In this document: positions 8,886 to 19,121 of the stretch, in pieces
How positions within the stretch are numbered: the stretch's first letter is position 1
Layout of the letters: every line of letters begins with the position of its first letter
Origin: Flavobacterium turcicum
GTDB lineage: Bacteria > Bacteroidota > Bacteroidia > Flavobacteriales > Flavobacteriaceae
Direction: 5' to 3'
Length of the DNA stretch: 64,000 nucleotides
NCBI RefSeq assembly: GCF_011365745.1
Contig: NZ_JAAOBY010000002.1
Coordinates: 62,001 to 126,000 of the forward strand
Made by a program: the position numbers and the translations under genes
The notes under the pieces: model-generated
Databases searched by the model: none
Told to the model about the DNA's origin: nothing
Seen by the model: only the letters and a program-made list of their open reading frames with translations

Positions 8886-10283
8886 ATGAAGTACCGAATT
8901 GAAAAAGATACCATGGGCGAGGTAAAAGTACCTCATGATAAATACTGGGGTGCCCAAACAGAGCGCTCGAAGAACAATTTTAAAATTGGACCAATTGCCT
9001 CAATGCCCATTGAAATTATTGAGGGATTTGCCTATTTGAAAAAGGCGGCAGCTCATGCTAATTTTGACTTGGGGGTTTTATCAGAAGATAAAAAAGAGGC
9101 TATCAGTGCTGTTTGCGATGAAATTTTAGCGGGTAGTTTAGCTGACCAATTTCCACTTGTGATTTGGCAAACAGGCTCTGGAACGCAAAGTAATATGAAT
9201 GTAAACGAAGTAATAGCCAATCGAGCACAAGTCTTGGCGGGTTTACAAATTGGTATTGATGAACCTTTTGTAAAAGCAAATGATGATGTGAACAAATCGC
9301 AATCTTCAAATGATACTTTCCCCACGGCAATGCACATAGCAGCTTATAAAATGGTGGTTGAAAAAACAATTCCTGCGGTGCAGCAACTTCGCGATACTTT
9401 GCACAATAAAGCCATTGCGTTTCGCGACGTTGTCAAAATAGGTCGAACACACTTAATGGATGCAACACCGCTTACTTTAGGACAAGAACTTTCGGGTTAT
9501 GTAGCACAATTAAATTTTGGAATTAGAGCCTTAGAAAACACATTGGATCATCTCTCTCAAATAGCACTAGGAGGTACCGCTGTAGGAACGGGCTTGAATG
9601 CGCCTGATGGTTATGATATAAAAGTTGCTGATTATATAGCACAATTTACAGGTCATCCGTTTGTAACCGCTACCAATAAGTTCGAAGCTTTGGCTGCACA
9701 CGATGCGCTGGTAGAAAGCCATGGCTCACTAAAACAATTGGCTGTTTCTCTAAACAAAATTGCAAATGATATCCGATTGTTAGCATCGGGACCGCGATCT
9801 GGTATTGGAGAATTATTTATTCCAGAGAATGAGCCTGGTTCCTCAATTATGCCGGGAAAAGTGAATCCAACGCAATGCGAAGCTTTAACATTGGTGTGCG
9901 CTCAGGTTTTAGGTAATGATGTTGCTATAGCTATAGGAGGCATGCAGGGGCATTACGAGTTGAATGTTTTTAAACCCATGATTGCTGCTAATTTTTTACA
10001 GTCAGCGCGATTGTTAGCCGATGCTTGTGTGTCATTTGATGTGCATTGCGCTCAAGGTATAGAACCTAATTACCAAAGGATTGCTGAGTTGGTTAACAAT
10101 TCTTTGATGTTGGTAACTGCTTTAAATACTAAAATTGGGTATTACAAATCAGCAGAAATTGCGCAGTTGGCACATAAAAACGGAACTACTCTAAAGGAGG
10201 AAGCTGTTCGATTAGGATATGTCACCGCGGAAGAATTTAACGAATGGGTTCGACCAGAAGAAATGGTGGGTAAATTAAAATAG
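8886..10283 (+). CDS. fumC: class II fumarate hydratase
   Basis: A 465-residue enzyme of the fumarase/aspartase superfamily, the normal length for class II fumarase. It interconverts fumarate and L-malate in the TCA cycle without an iron-sulfur cluster. It starts [20 protein letters not shown] and shows the substrate-binding [11 protein letters not shown] segment, the HPNDH-equivalent loop [14 protein letters not shown], and the superfamily signature [15 protein letters not shown] (near residue 320) with the catalytic serine loop. [16 protein letters not shown] fits FumC rather than aspartase. It is a monocistronic gene ended by the terminator shared with the LLM-class gene. Confidence 0.96.
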   Translation: MKYRIEKDTMGEVKVPHDKYWGAQTERSKNNFKIGPIASMPIEIIEGFAYLKKAAAHANFDLGVLSEDKKEAISAVCDEILAGSLADQFPLVIWQTGSGTQSNMNVNEVIANRAQVLAGLQIGIDEPFVKANDDVNKSQSSNDTFPTAMHIAAYKMVVEKTIPAVQQLRDTLHNKAIAFRDVVKIGRTHLMDATPLTLGQELSGYVAQLNFGIRALENTLDHLSQIALGGTAVGTGLNAPDGYDIKVADYIAQFTGHPFVTATNKFEALAAHDALVESHGSLKQLAVSLNKIANDIRLLASGPRSGIGELFIPENEPGSSIMPGKVNPTQCEALTLVCAQVLGNDVAIAIGGMQGHYELNVFKPMIAANFLQSARLLADACVSFDVHCAQGIEPNYQRIAELVNNSLMLVTALNTKIGYYKSAEIAQLAHKNGTTLKEEAVRLGYVTAEEFNEWVRPEEMVGKLK

Positions 10284-10320
10284 TCTTCTTTATAAGATTT
10301 TTTGGCTCAAGAATAAAAAA

Positions 10321-10360
10321 AGAAAAATCTTGTACGCTACAGTACAAGATTTTCTTTTTT
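10321..10360. terminator. bidirectional terminator containing the stop codon of the LLM-class gene
   Basis: A 12-bp perfect stem (AAAATCTTGTAC, 10324-10335, with GTACAAGATTTT, 10342-10353) surrounds a 6-nt loop. The minus-strand stop codon (10337-10339) lies in the loop, so one arm also encodes the last residues of the protein. Confidence 0.88.
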
Positions 10361-11365
10361 TGAAGTAATTATTGATACTGCAACTGTTTTCATAAGATGC
10401 ATACTTTTTATTTTTGCATCAAAATCATATATCGGACTCGTAATCATGAGCTCATTTATTTGTGTATATTGTATAAATTGTTGCAGTTCGCGCGCAATTT
10501 TCTCAGGACTTCCCACAAAAGAGCAGGCTGTCATTTGATCTACATGAAATTTTTCTACTTCGCTCATTTGATCATTAATACCTTCAACGGGCGGTTGCAA
10601 GGGTTTGCGGTCGTTTCGAATTAAGTTCAAAAACATTTGCGTTAAACTTGTGGCAAGTTTTGCCGCTTCTTCGTCTGTATCAGCAGTGACTGCATTAACG
10701 CAAGCCATCATTTTGGGTTTTTGTAAATACGCTGAAGGTTCAAAATGGTCTCGGTAATACTGAAAAGCTTGATGCATGAGTTTTGGAGCAAAATGACCTG
10801 CAAATGCGTACGGAAGTCCTTTAGATGCTGCTAATGCGGCGCTGTCTAAACTGGAACCTAAAATCCAAATGGGTACAGAAACACCTTCTGCAGGAAACGC
10901 TCGTACTTTTGCGGAAGCATTATTTACATTAAAAAAGTCTTGCAAAGCCGTTACGTTTTCTGGGAAACGTTGCGATTGTTCTACAAAATCTTTACGAATG
11001 GCCTGCGCTGTTAAACCATCGGTGCCCGGTGCTCTACCTAATCCTAAATCAATACGGTTGGGATACAAAGTGGCTAATGTTCCAAATTGTTCAGCTACAA
11101 TCAGTGGTGCATGGTTGGGTAACATGATTCCGCCAGAACCTACGCGGATCTTTTGCGTTTGTGAAGCTATATGACCTATTAAAACTACGGTTGCTGAACT
11201 GGCTACGTGTGCCATATTGTGATGTTCCGCCAGCCAAAAGCGCTTGTAACCCAATTTATCGGCTGTTTGAGCTAGTAGTTTAGTTCTCTCTAAAGTTGAA
11301 GTAGCGTTGCTATCCTCGGCAATAATTGCCAATTCTAAAATCGAAATAGGAAGGGATGCTGACAT
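10337..11365 (-). CDS. LLM class flavin-dependent oxidoreductase
   Basis: A 342-residue luciferase-like monooxygenase-fold protein. Recognisable pieces are KRFWLAEHHNMAHVASSATV, the flavin-site segment VGSGGIMLPNHAPLIVAEQFG, ATLYPNRIDLGLGRAPGTD, and PIWILGSSLDSAALAASKG. It belongs to the group of luciferase-like proteins lacking a dedicated partner subunit, often annotated as MsnO8-type or alkanal-monooxygenase-like. These use reduced FMN to oxygenate or desulfonate small molecules. The substrate is unknown. The gene is preceded by the terminator of the upstream dehydrogenase-like gene and forms its own unit. Its final codons are part of a terminator stem. Confidence 0.9.
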   Translation of the reverse strand: MSASLPISILELAIIAEDSNATSTLERTKLLAQTADKLGYKRFWLAEHHNMAHVASSATVVLIGHIASQTQKIRVGSGGIMLPNHAPLIVAEQFGTLATLYPNRIDLGLGRAPGTDGLTAQAIRKDFVEQSQRFPENVTALQDFFNVNNASAKVRAFPAEGVSVPIWILGSSLDSAALAASKGLPYAFAGHFAPKLMHQAFQYYRDHFEPSAYLQKPKMMACVNAVTADTDEEAAKLATSLTQMFLNLIRNDRKPLQPPVEGINDQMSEVEKFHVDQMTACSFVGSPEKIARELQQFIQYTQINELMITSPIYDFDAKIKSMHLMKTVAVSIITSKKENLVL

Positions 11366-11451
11366 TGTATTTTTTTACAAAATTAAGCAATACTTCCCTT
11401 TGCAAGTCTTTACGGATTGTTAATTGAATGGTAATTGTTACGATAACTATT

Positions 11452-11486
11452 TGAAAAAAAATAACCTGTAATCAAAGACTACAGGC
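11452..11486 (-). terminator. terminator after the dehydrogenase-like gene
   Basis: On the minus strand CCTGTA and TACAGG (11465-11485) pair around 9 nt and are followed by a T-rich tract. It lies 78 bp past the stop codon. Confidence 0.7.
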
Positions 11487-11563
11487 TAATAAGTATGAAT
11501 TTTATTATCGATTTTATTTCGAAGCGTATTAAATATGAGTTACCAATATACGTAAGAATCTGT

Positions 11564-12766
11564 TTATTGACCGTCTACATAATCTTGCAAATAGCTAAAT
11601 CTCTCGGTCAATTTGCCGTTTTGAGTAATTTGTGCACGTTGTAAAATACCGTCTTTATCTCCATCAAAGAAAGCTGGAATCACATTATCTAGAAACATTT
11701 GCCCAAATCCTTCGCTAGCATCTTTTGGCAATTCACAAGGCAAATTATCAACTGCCATAACCACTATCGCACCCGGATGAAAAACATCGACTTCCTTGTT
11801 TTCTAGCGGCAAGTAGCCGTACAAAGGTTCCGCTATTGTTGAGGCACGCAAAGTACAAGCAATTGGTCCGTTCACATCGCAGGAAACATCAGCTACAATT
11901 TTGATTTTACAATCTTTTGAATTTAACATTTCTTGTGTCAAAATCATTGGAGCTTCATTGGCATGAAAATGTCCTGAAATATAGATGTCAGAAACAGTGG
12001 TAAATCGTTCAAAATTGGTTTCGTATTCAGTTGGGTTTTGGTAAAAATCAAAATAATCCAAAACTTGGCCGTCTTTTCGTTTATTGTAATCTAAAACATC
12101 AATTTGCGTATAAACAGCTTGAGTGTAATTTTTAGTCAAATAATTTTCTACGGTTACCGATTTGATTTTCATGGCATCGAGTATTTCTTTCGCACCGCTT
12201 CCTACTTTTCCGCTACCGGTAATTACAAATTTAATAGGAGGTAAAATCACACGTTTCAGTTGTGCAATCAGCGCTTCTTTTCCCGAAAGGGTTTCTGCTT
12301 TAGGTAACTTGAACAATTCAAATTTGATTCCGAAAGCACGAATTCCGTTGTACGCACCAACCATGCCAGCATAGCGACCAAAACCTATTAGCCTTTGGTT
12401 TTTAGCATTCACGATAGTTTCGTGGTCAAACAAAGAAATGTTTTCTTTCAATATGGTTTGTAGCAAATTTCTATTGTACGGCTGTTTTTTAATAGTATGC
12501 GAAAAAAAGAAATACGATTTATTAGGAATTAGTGCTTCAACAGGAACTTCTTTTACTCCCAACAAAACATCGCAAGTACTAAGATCAGTACCAACTTCGA
12601 TTCCGGCTTGTTCATAGGCTTCGTCTGTAAAAATGCGACAATCTGAACTTTCAACAAGAATTTCTATGCTTGGATATTGATTTTTTAATTTTACTAATGC
12701 CTCTGGAGAAAAAACAACTCTACGATCTGCTGGTTTTTTTCTTTCTTTTATGATTCCAAACTTCAT
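11564..12766 (-). CDS. alanine dehydrogenase/transhydrogenase-fold oxidoreductase (saccharopine dehydrogenase-like)
   Basis: A 400-residue protein starting MKFGIIKERKKPADRRVVFS, the opening of the AlaDH/PNT N-terminal domain (about residues 1-140). A Rossmann segment follows, IKFVITGSGKVGSGAKEILD near residue 180, where GxGxxGxxA binds NAD(P). The closing region DVSCDVNGPIACTLRASTI and PLENKEVDVFHPGAIVVMAV resembles lysine-forming saccharopine dehydrogenases more than classical alanine dehydrogenases. I therefore keep the substrate open. It is probably cytosolic and monocistronic. An unusual palindrome covers its promoter (12811-12830), so it may be under Crp/Fnr-type control. Confidence 0.75.
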   Translation of the reverse strand: MKFGIIKERKKPADRRVVFSPEALVKLKNQYPSIEILVESSDCRIFTDEAYEQAGIEVGTDLSTCDVLLGVKEVPVEALIPNKSYFFFSHTIKKQPYNRNLLQTILKENISLFDHETIVNAKNQRLIGFGRYAGMVGAYNGIRAFGIKFELFKLPKAETLSGKEALIAQLKRVILPPIKFVITGSGKVGSGAKEILDAMKIKSVTVENYLTKNYTQAVYTQIDVLDYNKRKDGQVLDYFDFYQNPTEYETNFERFTTVSDIYISGHFHANEAPMILTQEMLNSKDCKIKIVADVSCDVNGPIACTLRASTIAEPLYGYLPLENKEVDVFHPGAIVVMAVDNLPCELPKDASEGFGQMFLDNVIPAFFDGDKDGILQRAQITQNGKLTERFSYLQDYVDGQ

Positions 12767-12810
12767 TTTATAAGTTTTTTCTAAATTATAATATAACTTT
12801 AATAATTCAA

Positions 12811-12830
12811 TTTGTTACAAATATAACAAA
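12811..12830 (-). promoter_or_regulatory. palindrome overlapping the -7 element of the dehydrogenase-like gene (candidate Crp/Fnr box)
   Basis: The + strand reads TTTGTTACAAATATAACAAA. This is a perfect 7-bp inverted repeat around 6 nt, containing TGTTA-N6-TAACA (12813-12828). The minus strand has the promoter element TATATTTG at 12818-12825, about 50 bp upstream of the start, inside the palindrome. Confidence 0.55.
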
Positions 12831-12985
12831 TACCCTTTCTCTTTTAATTTTTTTTCGAAAAATTCGATAGTTTTTATTCAAGTATGCACTGATGTACAAT
12901 TTAGTAGCATTCCAAAAGTCTTTTACTACTGATAAAATACTGTTAAGGTTTAAAAAAAAGAAGGAGCAAAAACAGACTGATTCTA

Positions 12986-12993
12986 TATATTTG
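12986..12993 (+). promoter_or_regulatory. -7 promoter element of the serine hydrolase gene
   Basis: TATATTTG matches TAnnTTTG and lies 19 bp before the start codon. No clear -33 element was seen. Confidence 0.5.
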
Positions 12994-13012
12994 TCTTTCT
13001 AGTTATACCACA

Positions 13013-14212
13013 ATGAATTTTATTAAAAACGCAAATATACTACATATATCACTCCTTTTTTTGATTTTTGGATCTTGTGCCAAAGAGAAAGTAAAGGTAG
13101 AATTACGAGACGATCAATTGCCAAAAAATAGGTTGCCAATAATGAAACCTTTGGCAGCAGCTGAGCCAAAACTTATGGCTTCGTATGTAAATGTGAAGCG
13201 TGCTGAAATCGATTCTTTTTACAAAAAAAACTGGCCCAATCAAACTGCAAATGGAAGCTTTTTGGTAGCCAAAAATGGTCAAATCATTTACGAGAAATAT
13301 GAAGGTTTCTCCAATTTTAGAGATGAAACTGTTATTACAGCAAATACTCCTTTGCATATTGCATCTGTAAGCAAGGTGTTGACGGCCACTGCAGTATTAA
13401 AATTGGTTAACGCCAAAAGGTTGAGTTTAGATCAAAAAGTAAATACCATTTTAAAGTCTTTTCCTTATCCAGAAGTGACAGTGCGTACCTTGCTGAATCA
13501 CCGTAGCGGATTGCGTAACTATGCTTATTTTACCGATCGTGATAAATCGGTTTGGGACAGGCATAATACCTTGACTAATACAGATATTTTGACCATTATG
13601 GCAACTAAGGATATCGGTTTAGAGTTTGCAACTGATACTCGTTTTGCGTACTGCAATACCAATTATGCAATGTTAGCGCTAATTATAGAAAACATTACAA
13701 AATTGTCTTACGAGGAGGCTATGAAAAAAATTATTTTCGAACCACTAGGTATGAAAAACACTTATGTTTTTGATTACGAGCGTGATAAAGAAACTGCTGT
13801 CACTTCGTATAAAGGCAATAAAGTAGAAATAGGAAAGGATTATCTTGATGCAGTGTACGGAGATAAAAATATTTACTCTACGCCACGTGATTTATTGAAA
13901 TTTGATCGTGCTAGGAGCAGTGCTCAGTTTTTGTCGAAAGACCTAAACAAACAAGTCTATCAACCTTATAGTAATGAGCGAAAGGGAACTAAAAATTACG
14001 GACTTGGTATCAGAATGATTAATTGGGAGACGGGACAAAATTTTTATTTTCACAATGGTTGGTGGCACGGGAACACGTCATCTTACATTACTTTAACTAA
14101 GGAAGGCGTCACCATCATTGCACTTTCAAATAAGTTTACACGCAAAACGTATGATGTTAGAAAACTGGCTACATTATTCGGAGATTATCCGTTTAATTTT
14201 CAGGACGAATAA
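13013..14212 (+). CDS. serine hydrolase, beta-lactamase/penicillin-binding-protein fold (lipoprotein)
   Basis: A 399-residue protein. The N-terminus ends in LLFLIFGSCAKEK, a lipobox with Cys22, so it is probably anchored in an envelope membrane. The catalytic SxxK motif is SVSK within HIASVSKVLTATAV (near residues 118-121) and the second-motif tyrosine lies in YCNTNYAMLALI. A third-motif equivalent, FHNGWWHGNTSSY, holds HxG instead of KTG, as in class C-related esterases and D-peptidases. It may act on peptidoglycan peptides or small esters; a resistance role is not implied. It is a single gene divergent from the dehydrogenase-like gene and ends 76 bp before the tmRNA. Confidence 0.85.
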   Translation: MNFIKNANILHISLLFLIFGSCAKEKVKVELRDDQLPKNRLPIMKPLAAAEPKLMASYVNVKRAEIDSFYKKNWPNQTANGSFLVAKNGQIIYEKYEGFSNFRDETVITANTPLHIASVSKVLTATAVLKLVNAKRLSLDQKVNTILKSFPYPEVTVRTLLNHRSGLRNYAYFTDRDKSVWDRHNTLTNTDILTIMATKDIGLEFATDTRFAYCNTNYAMLALIIENITKLSYEEAMKKIIFEPLGMKNTYVFDYERDKETAVTSYKGNKVEIGKDYLDAVYGDKNIYSTPRDLLKFDRARSSAQFLSKDLNKQVYQPYSNERKGTKNYGLGIRMINWETGQNFYFHNGWWHGNTSSYITLTKEGVTIIALSNKFTRKTYDVRKLATLFGDYPFNFQDE

Positions 14213-14228
14213 ATAAAAAGGCACTATT

Positions 14229-14263
14229 TTTGAGATAGAAGATTATAAAAAAGTGTACATTTG
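14229..14263 (+). promoter_or_regulatory. promoter of the tmRNA gene
   Basis: TTTG (14229-14232) and TACATTTG (14256-14263), 23 nt apart, fit the Bacteroidota TTTG...TAnnTTTG promoter. Transcription would begin about 20 nt before the mature 5' end, consistent with RNase P trimming. Confidence 0.65.
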
Positions 14264-14288
14264 CACTCACAAAAAAAATGAGAAAATT

Positions 14289-14685
14289 GGGGTCGACTGG
14301 TTTTGACAGCAAGTCGAATTGATAAGTAAGCACGTCGAGCATTGAGGCCTTGCTCGTAAATATAAGATCTTACACTTTTACACGGCGAAAATAACTACGC
14401 TTTAGCTGCATAATCCGAATTATAGTACGATTACGCCACGTTCCTATCAGATAGGAAAGCTGGATTCTCCTTGAAAGCCTTGGTTTGTGGCGTTCAGTAC
14501 AGGGGAACCGTAAAAATAAACCTAGATTTCCATGAGCTTCGGGTGGATTTCGACATTAAGAAGATAAGTAGGGTGTGGTTGTTTCTGGCCGAGCACACTA
14601 TCGAAAATTCAATCAGGAAATAAGCGCGTAGAAAGCTTTTTAGTTGCTTGTTTGGACCCGGGTTCGATTCCCGGCGACTCCACAA
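14289..14685 (+). ncRNA. ssrA: transfer-messenger RNA (tmRNA)
   Basis: The 5' end GGGGTCGACTGGTTTTGACA and the 3' end GGTTCGATTCCCGGCGACTC form the alanyl-tRNA-like half. The acceptor stem GGGGTCG pairs with CGACTCC, and the T-loop is GGTTCGATTCC. The CCA end is not encoded (ACAAA follows the stem), so it must be added. The internal reading frame at 14384-14413 encodes GENNYALAA and a TAA stop, the kind of degradation tag expected in Flavobacteriia. The RNA rescues ribosomes stalled on broken mRNAs. Its tag would route proteins to Clp proteases, whose ClpC and ClpS components are also in this window. Confidence 0.97.
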
Positions 14686-14690
14686 AAAAA

Positions 14691-14729
14691 AACCGTAAGA
14701 ACTTCATTTGAAGTGTTACGGTTTTTTTT
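14691..14729 (+). terminator. terminator of the tmRNA gene
   Basis: AACCGTAA pairs with TTACGGTT, with an inner AACTTC/GAAGT stem, followed by a run of T. It begins only a few bases after the tmRNA 3' end. Confidence 0.88.
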
Positions 14730-14968
14730 ATTTGTATTTTCCAGATATCTCACCAGCACTTTTTTTGTCTTGATCTCCTTTTTATGGTATTCTGGGATCA
14801 ATTTTTGCATCAGTCTTTTCCAAATCCTTCCATTTTTATTTCACAATTATTGCCTCTGTAACATTTGTCACTGTGAGTGTTTTATATGGCTCTTACTTTT
14901 GTGTCAGATGAAAAACAGGTTTAATCTCTTGCGAGCAAATTAGCATCCAATTTTAAATAAGTACCACG

Positions 14969-15277
14969 ATGAATTCAGAACAAAAGAAAAATAAAGATCT
15001 CATTTTACGAGAAAAACTAGCACTTCAGCGCACAACGTTGGCTAATCAATCTACTTTTTTGTCATTTATGCGAACGGCTATGTATTTTTTAATAGCAGGT
15101 TTAAGCCTTAAAAATTTAATTACAGTTCCAAATAGTTTTTATATCGAATTGGGCTTGTTTGCCTGTTCATTGATCATTTTTGTATTCGGAATTGCAAATT
15201 ATTTTGTTCATCGCAAGTCAATTGCTAACAATAAAAAACATGTAGGTGATTACCAACTTGAATATTTAAAACTTTAA
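14969..15277 (+). CDS. DUF202 (YidH-like) small membrane protein
   Basis: A 102-residue protein. After a polar N-terminus comes the DUF202 signature RTTLANQSTFLSFMRTAMYF (about residues 21-40). Two or three hydrophobic helices follow (FLIAGLSLKNL, then YIELGLFACSLIIFVFGIANYF) and a polar tail. The family is found in inner membranes of many bacteria and its biochemical role is not established. Its start is 239 bp after the tmRNA terminator, and that stretch holds no convincing gene. It is followed by the YeeE/YedE pair on the same strand, but a 120-bp gap with a candidate operator suggests separate control. Confidence 0.85.
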   Translation: MNSEQKKNKDLILREKLALQRTTLANQSTFLSFMRTAMYFLIAGLSLKNLITVPNSFYIELGLFACSLIIFVFGIANYFVHRKSIANNKKHVGDYQLEYLKL

Positions 15278-15339
15278 GAATGACTGTAAAGTATTCTTGT
15301 GGAAAATTAACCTGAAATGAGTCTTTAAAAAAGGAGTTA

Positions 15340-15355
15340 TGTGACAAAAGTAACA
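15340..15355 (+). promoter_or_regulatory. candidate Crp/Fnr box upstream of the first YeeE/YedE pair
   Basis: TGTGACAAAAGTAACA is a 16-bp palindrome with one mismatch (TGTGA-N6-TAACA), the spacing of Crp/Fnr sites. It lies 58 bp before the first YeeE start, in front of an AACCTTTG promoter-like element (15377-15384). Confidence 0.55.
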
Positions 15356-15397
15356 GAACGTTTCTTCTATTAACTCAACCTTTGTCAAAAATAATTT

Positions 15398-15979
15398 ATG
15401 ATTAACACTATGGAAATTTTAGAATTTATTAAACAACCTTGGCCTTGGTATGTCGCTGGCCCGCTGATAGGCTTAACTGTTCCCGCTTTATTGCTAATTG
15501 GAAACAAATCATTCGGAATTAGCTCTTCATTGCGCCATGCATGCGCTATTTGTGTGCCAGCAAATATTCCTTTTTTTAAATACGATTGGAAAAAGGAAAT
15601 TTGGAATTTGTTTTTTGTGTTGGGAATTGTGCTTGGAGGCGTAATTGCCTTTTTTGGACTTTCAAATCCAGATCCTATTCAAATTTCCTCATCATTACAA
15701 ACCAATCTAGCGCAATACGGTATTACTGAAATTAGCGGCATGCTTCCTGAGCAATTGTTTTCATGGAATAATTTGTTTACAGTTCCTGGTTTTGTGGTTT
15801 TGGTGCTTGGAGGATTTTTTGTTGGTTTTGGTTCGCGCTACGCGGGAGGCTGCACAAGTGGTCATGCTATTTCGGGCTTATCTAATTTGCAAGTAGCGTC
15901 TTTAATTGCAACCTGTTGCTTTTTTATCGGTGGTTTGCTGATGGTTCATTTTATTCTGCCTTTTGTTTTAACTCTTTAA
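15398..15979 (+). CDS. YeeE/YedE family half-size transporter, first of a pair (copy 1)
   Basis: A 193-residue membrane protein with the YeeE/YedE signature GFGSRYAGGCTSGHAISGLS in its C-terminal half. The invariant Cys is in GGCTSGHA. Further cysteines occur in HACAIC. In the YeeE/TsuA family such cysteines relay thiosulfate or another sulfur species through the membrane. The protein is about half the length of full YeeE and is followed after 10 bp by a second half-size partner, so the two probably form one transporter. By comparison with the paralogue at 55665, the ATG at 15410 (MEILEFIKQPWPWY) is the likelier start. Confidence 0.88.
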   Translation: MINTMEILEFIKQPWPWYVAGPLIGLTVPALLLIGNKSFGISSSLRHACAICVPANIPFFKYDWKKEIWNLFFVLGIVLGGVIAFFGLSNPDPIQISSSLQTNLAQYGITEISGMLPEQLFSWNNLFTVPGFVVLVLGGFFVGFGSRYAGGCTSGHAISGLSNLQVASLIATCCFFIGGLLMVHFILPFVLTL

Positions 15980-15989
15980 TTTTAGTAAC

Positions 15990-16463
15990 ATGAATAACTT
16001 TAAAAATACTACACCTATTTATAAGGAGCAGGACAGCAATCGTGGTAGCTTTTTAAACTCTTTAAAATATTTAATCGTCGGGACACTTTTCGGAATTGTT
16101 TTTATCAAAGCCGAAATCATTAGTTGGTACCGCATTCAAGAAATGTTTCGCTTTGAATCTTTTCACATGTACGGTGTAATTGGTAGTGCAGTAGTAGTAG
16201 GAATGCTTTCTGTATTTATTATCAAAAAATATGAAATCAAAACATTTTCCGGTCAGCCAATTACATTTCAAGACAAGCCCTTTCACAAAGGTCAAATTAT
16301 AGGCGGATTACTATTTGGTTGCGGTTGGGCACTTACGGGAGCTTGTCCAGGTCCTTTATTTGCACAAATAGGTAGCGGTGCCACTGTGATGTTAGTTCCT
16401 CTTTTAGCTGCTATTTTTGGTACTTGGGTTTATGGACTTTTAAAAGAACGTCTGCATTATTAA
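15990..16463 (+). CDS. YeeE/YedE-like half-size transporter, DUF6691 type (copy 1)
   Basis: A 157-residue membrane protein with about four hydrophobic segments and the signature GGLLFGCGWALTGACPGPLF, carrying a conserved Cys in GACPGP. EIISWYRIQEMFRFESFHMY is another family-typical stretch. It lies 10 bp after the first half-protein and presumably completes a sulfur-species channel (thiosulfate or sulfide-level sulfur). The long, polar N-terminus (about 25 residues) is absent from the second copy. A homologous pair with the same order lies at 55665-56661. Confidence 0.87.
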   Translation: MNNFKNTTPIYKEQDSNRGSFLNSLKYLIVGTLFGIVFIKAEIISWYRIQEMFRFESFHMYGVIGSAVVVGMLSVFIIKKYEIKTFSGQPITFQDKPFHKGQIIGGLLFGCGWALTGACPGPLFAQIGSGATVMLVPLLAAIFGTWVYGLLKERLHY

Positions 16464-16645
16464 TTGATATTCTCATGTCAACTGCTTTCTTTAGCATAAA
16501 ATACAAGCTTCCATAGTTGATTTCGAATTGTAACTAAAATTTAGTTTATCTATTTGATTCAAAGGTAGAAAGAGATGTTTTACATCGGTCTGAAGTATGG
16601 TTTTTTTGTTGTGTTATAGTTTTTATCTATTGAAATTTTAATTAA

Positions 16646-18952
<2,307 letters not shown>

Positions 18953-18973
18953 ATTTTGAATTTAATTTGTTAG

Positions 18974-19003
18974 AAAAGTGAGTTGGAAACAACTCACTTT
19001 TTT
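18974..19003 (+). terminator. terminator of katG
   Basis: A perfect 12-bp stem (AAAAGTGAGTTG with CAACTCACTTTT), a GAAA tetraloop and a T run. Confidence 0.93.
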
Positions 19004-19048
19004 GTTTTAAAAGGATATTTAATCGATTTTTAAATTGTTTAGTTCCAT

Positions 19049-19080
19049 AAAAAAAGCCCGACTGTAAATCGGGCTATTTT
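19049..19080 (-). terminator. terminator of the acyl-CoA carboxylase gene
   Basis: AGCCCGA (19055-19061) pairs with TCGGGCT (19069-19075). On the minus strand the stem is followed by a T run. Confidence 0.88.
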
Positions 19081-19121
19081 GTTTTATGTATTTTTGCTAT
19101 CAGCAATTAAGTCAATGTGAT

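Noticed and set aside
11437..11447. GTTA-CGA-TAAC palindrome between the LLM-class and dehydrogenase-like genes
   Set aside because: Short, wrong spacing for a Crp/Fnr box and no second similar site with a clear relation; likely chance.
14494..14943. Two open frames on opposite strands over the tmRNA and its 3' flank (14494-14685 minus, 14644-14943 plus)
   Set aside because: The first lies inside the tmRNA; the second runs through the tmRNA 3' end and terminator and has no family features.
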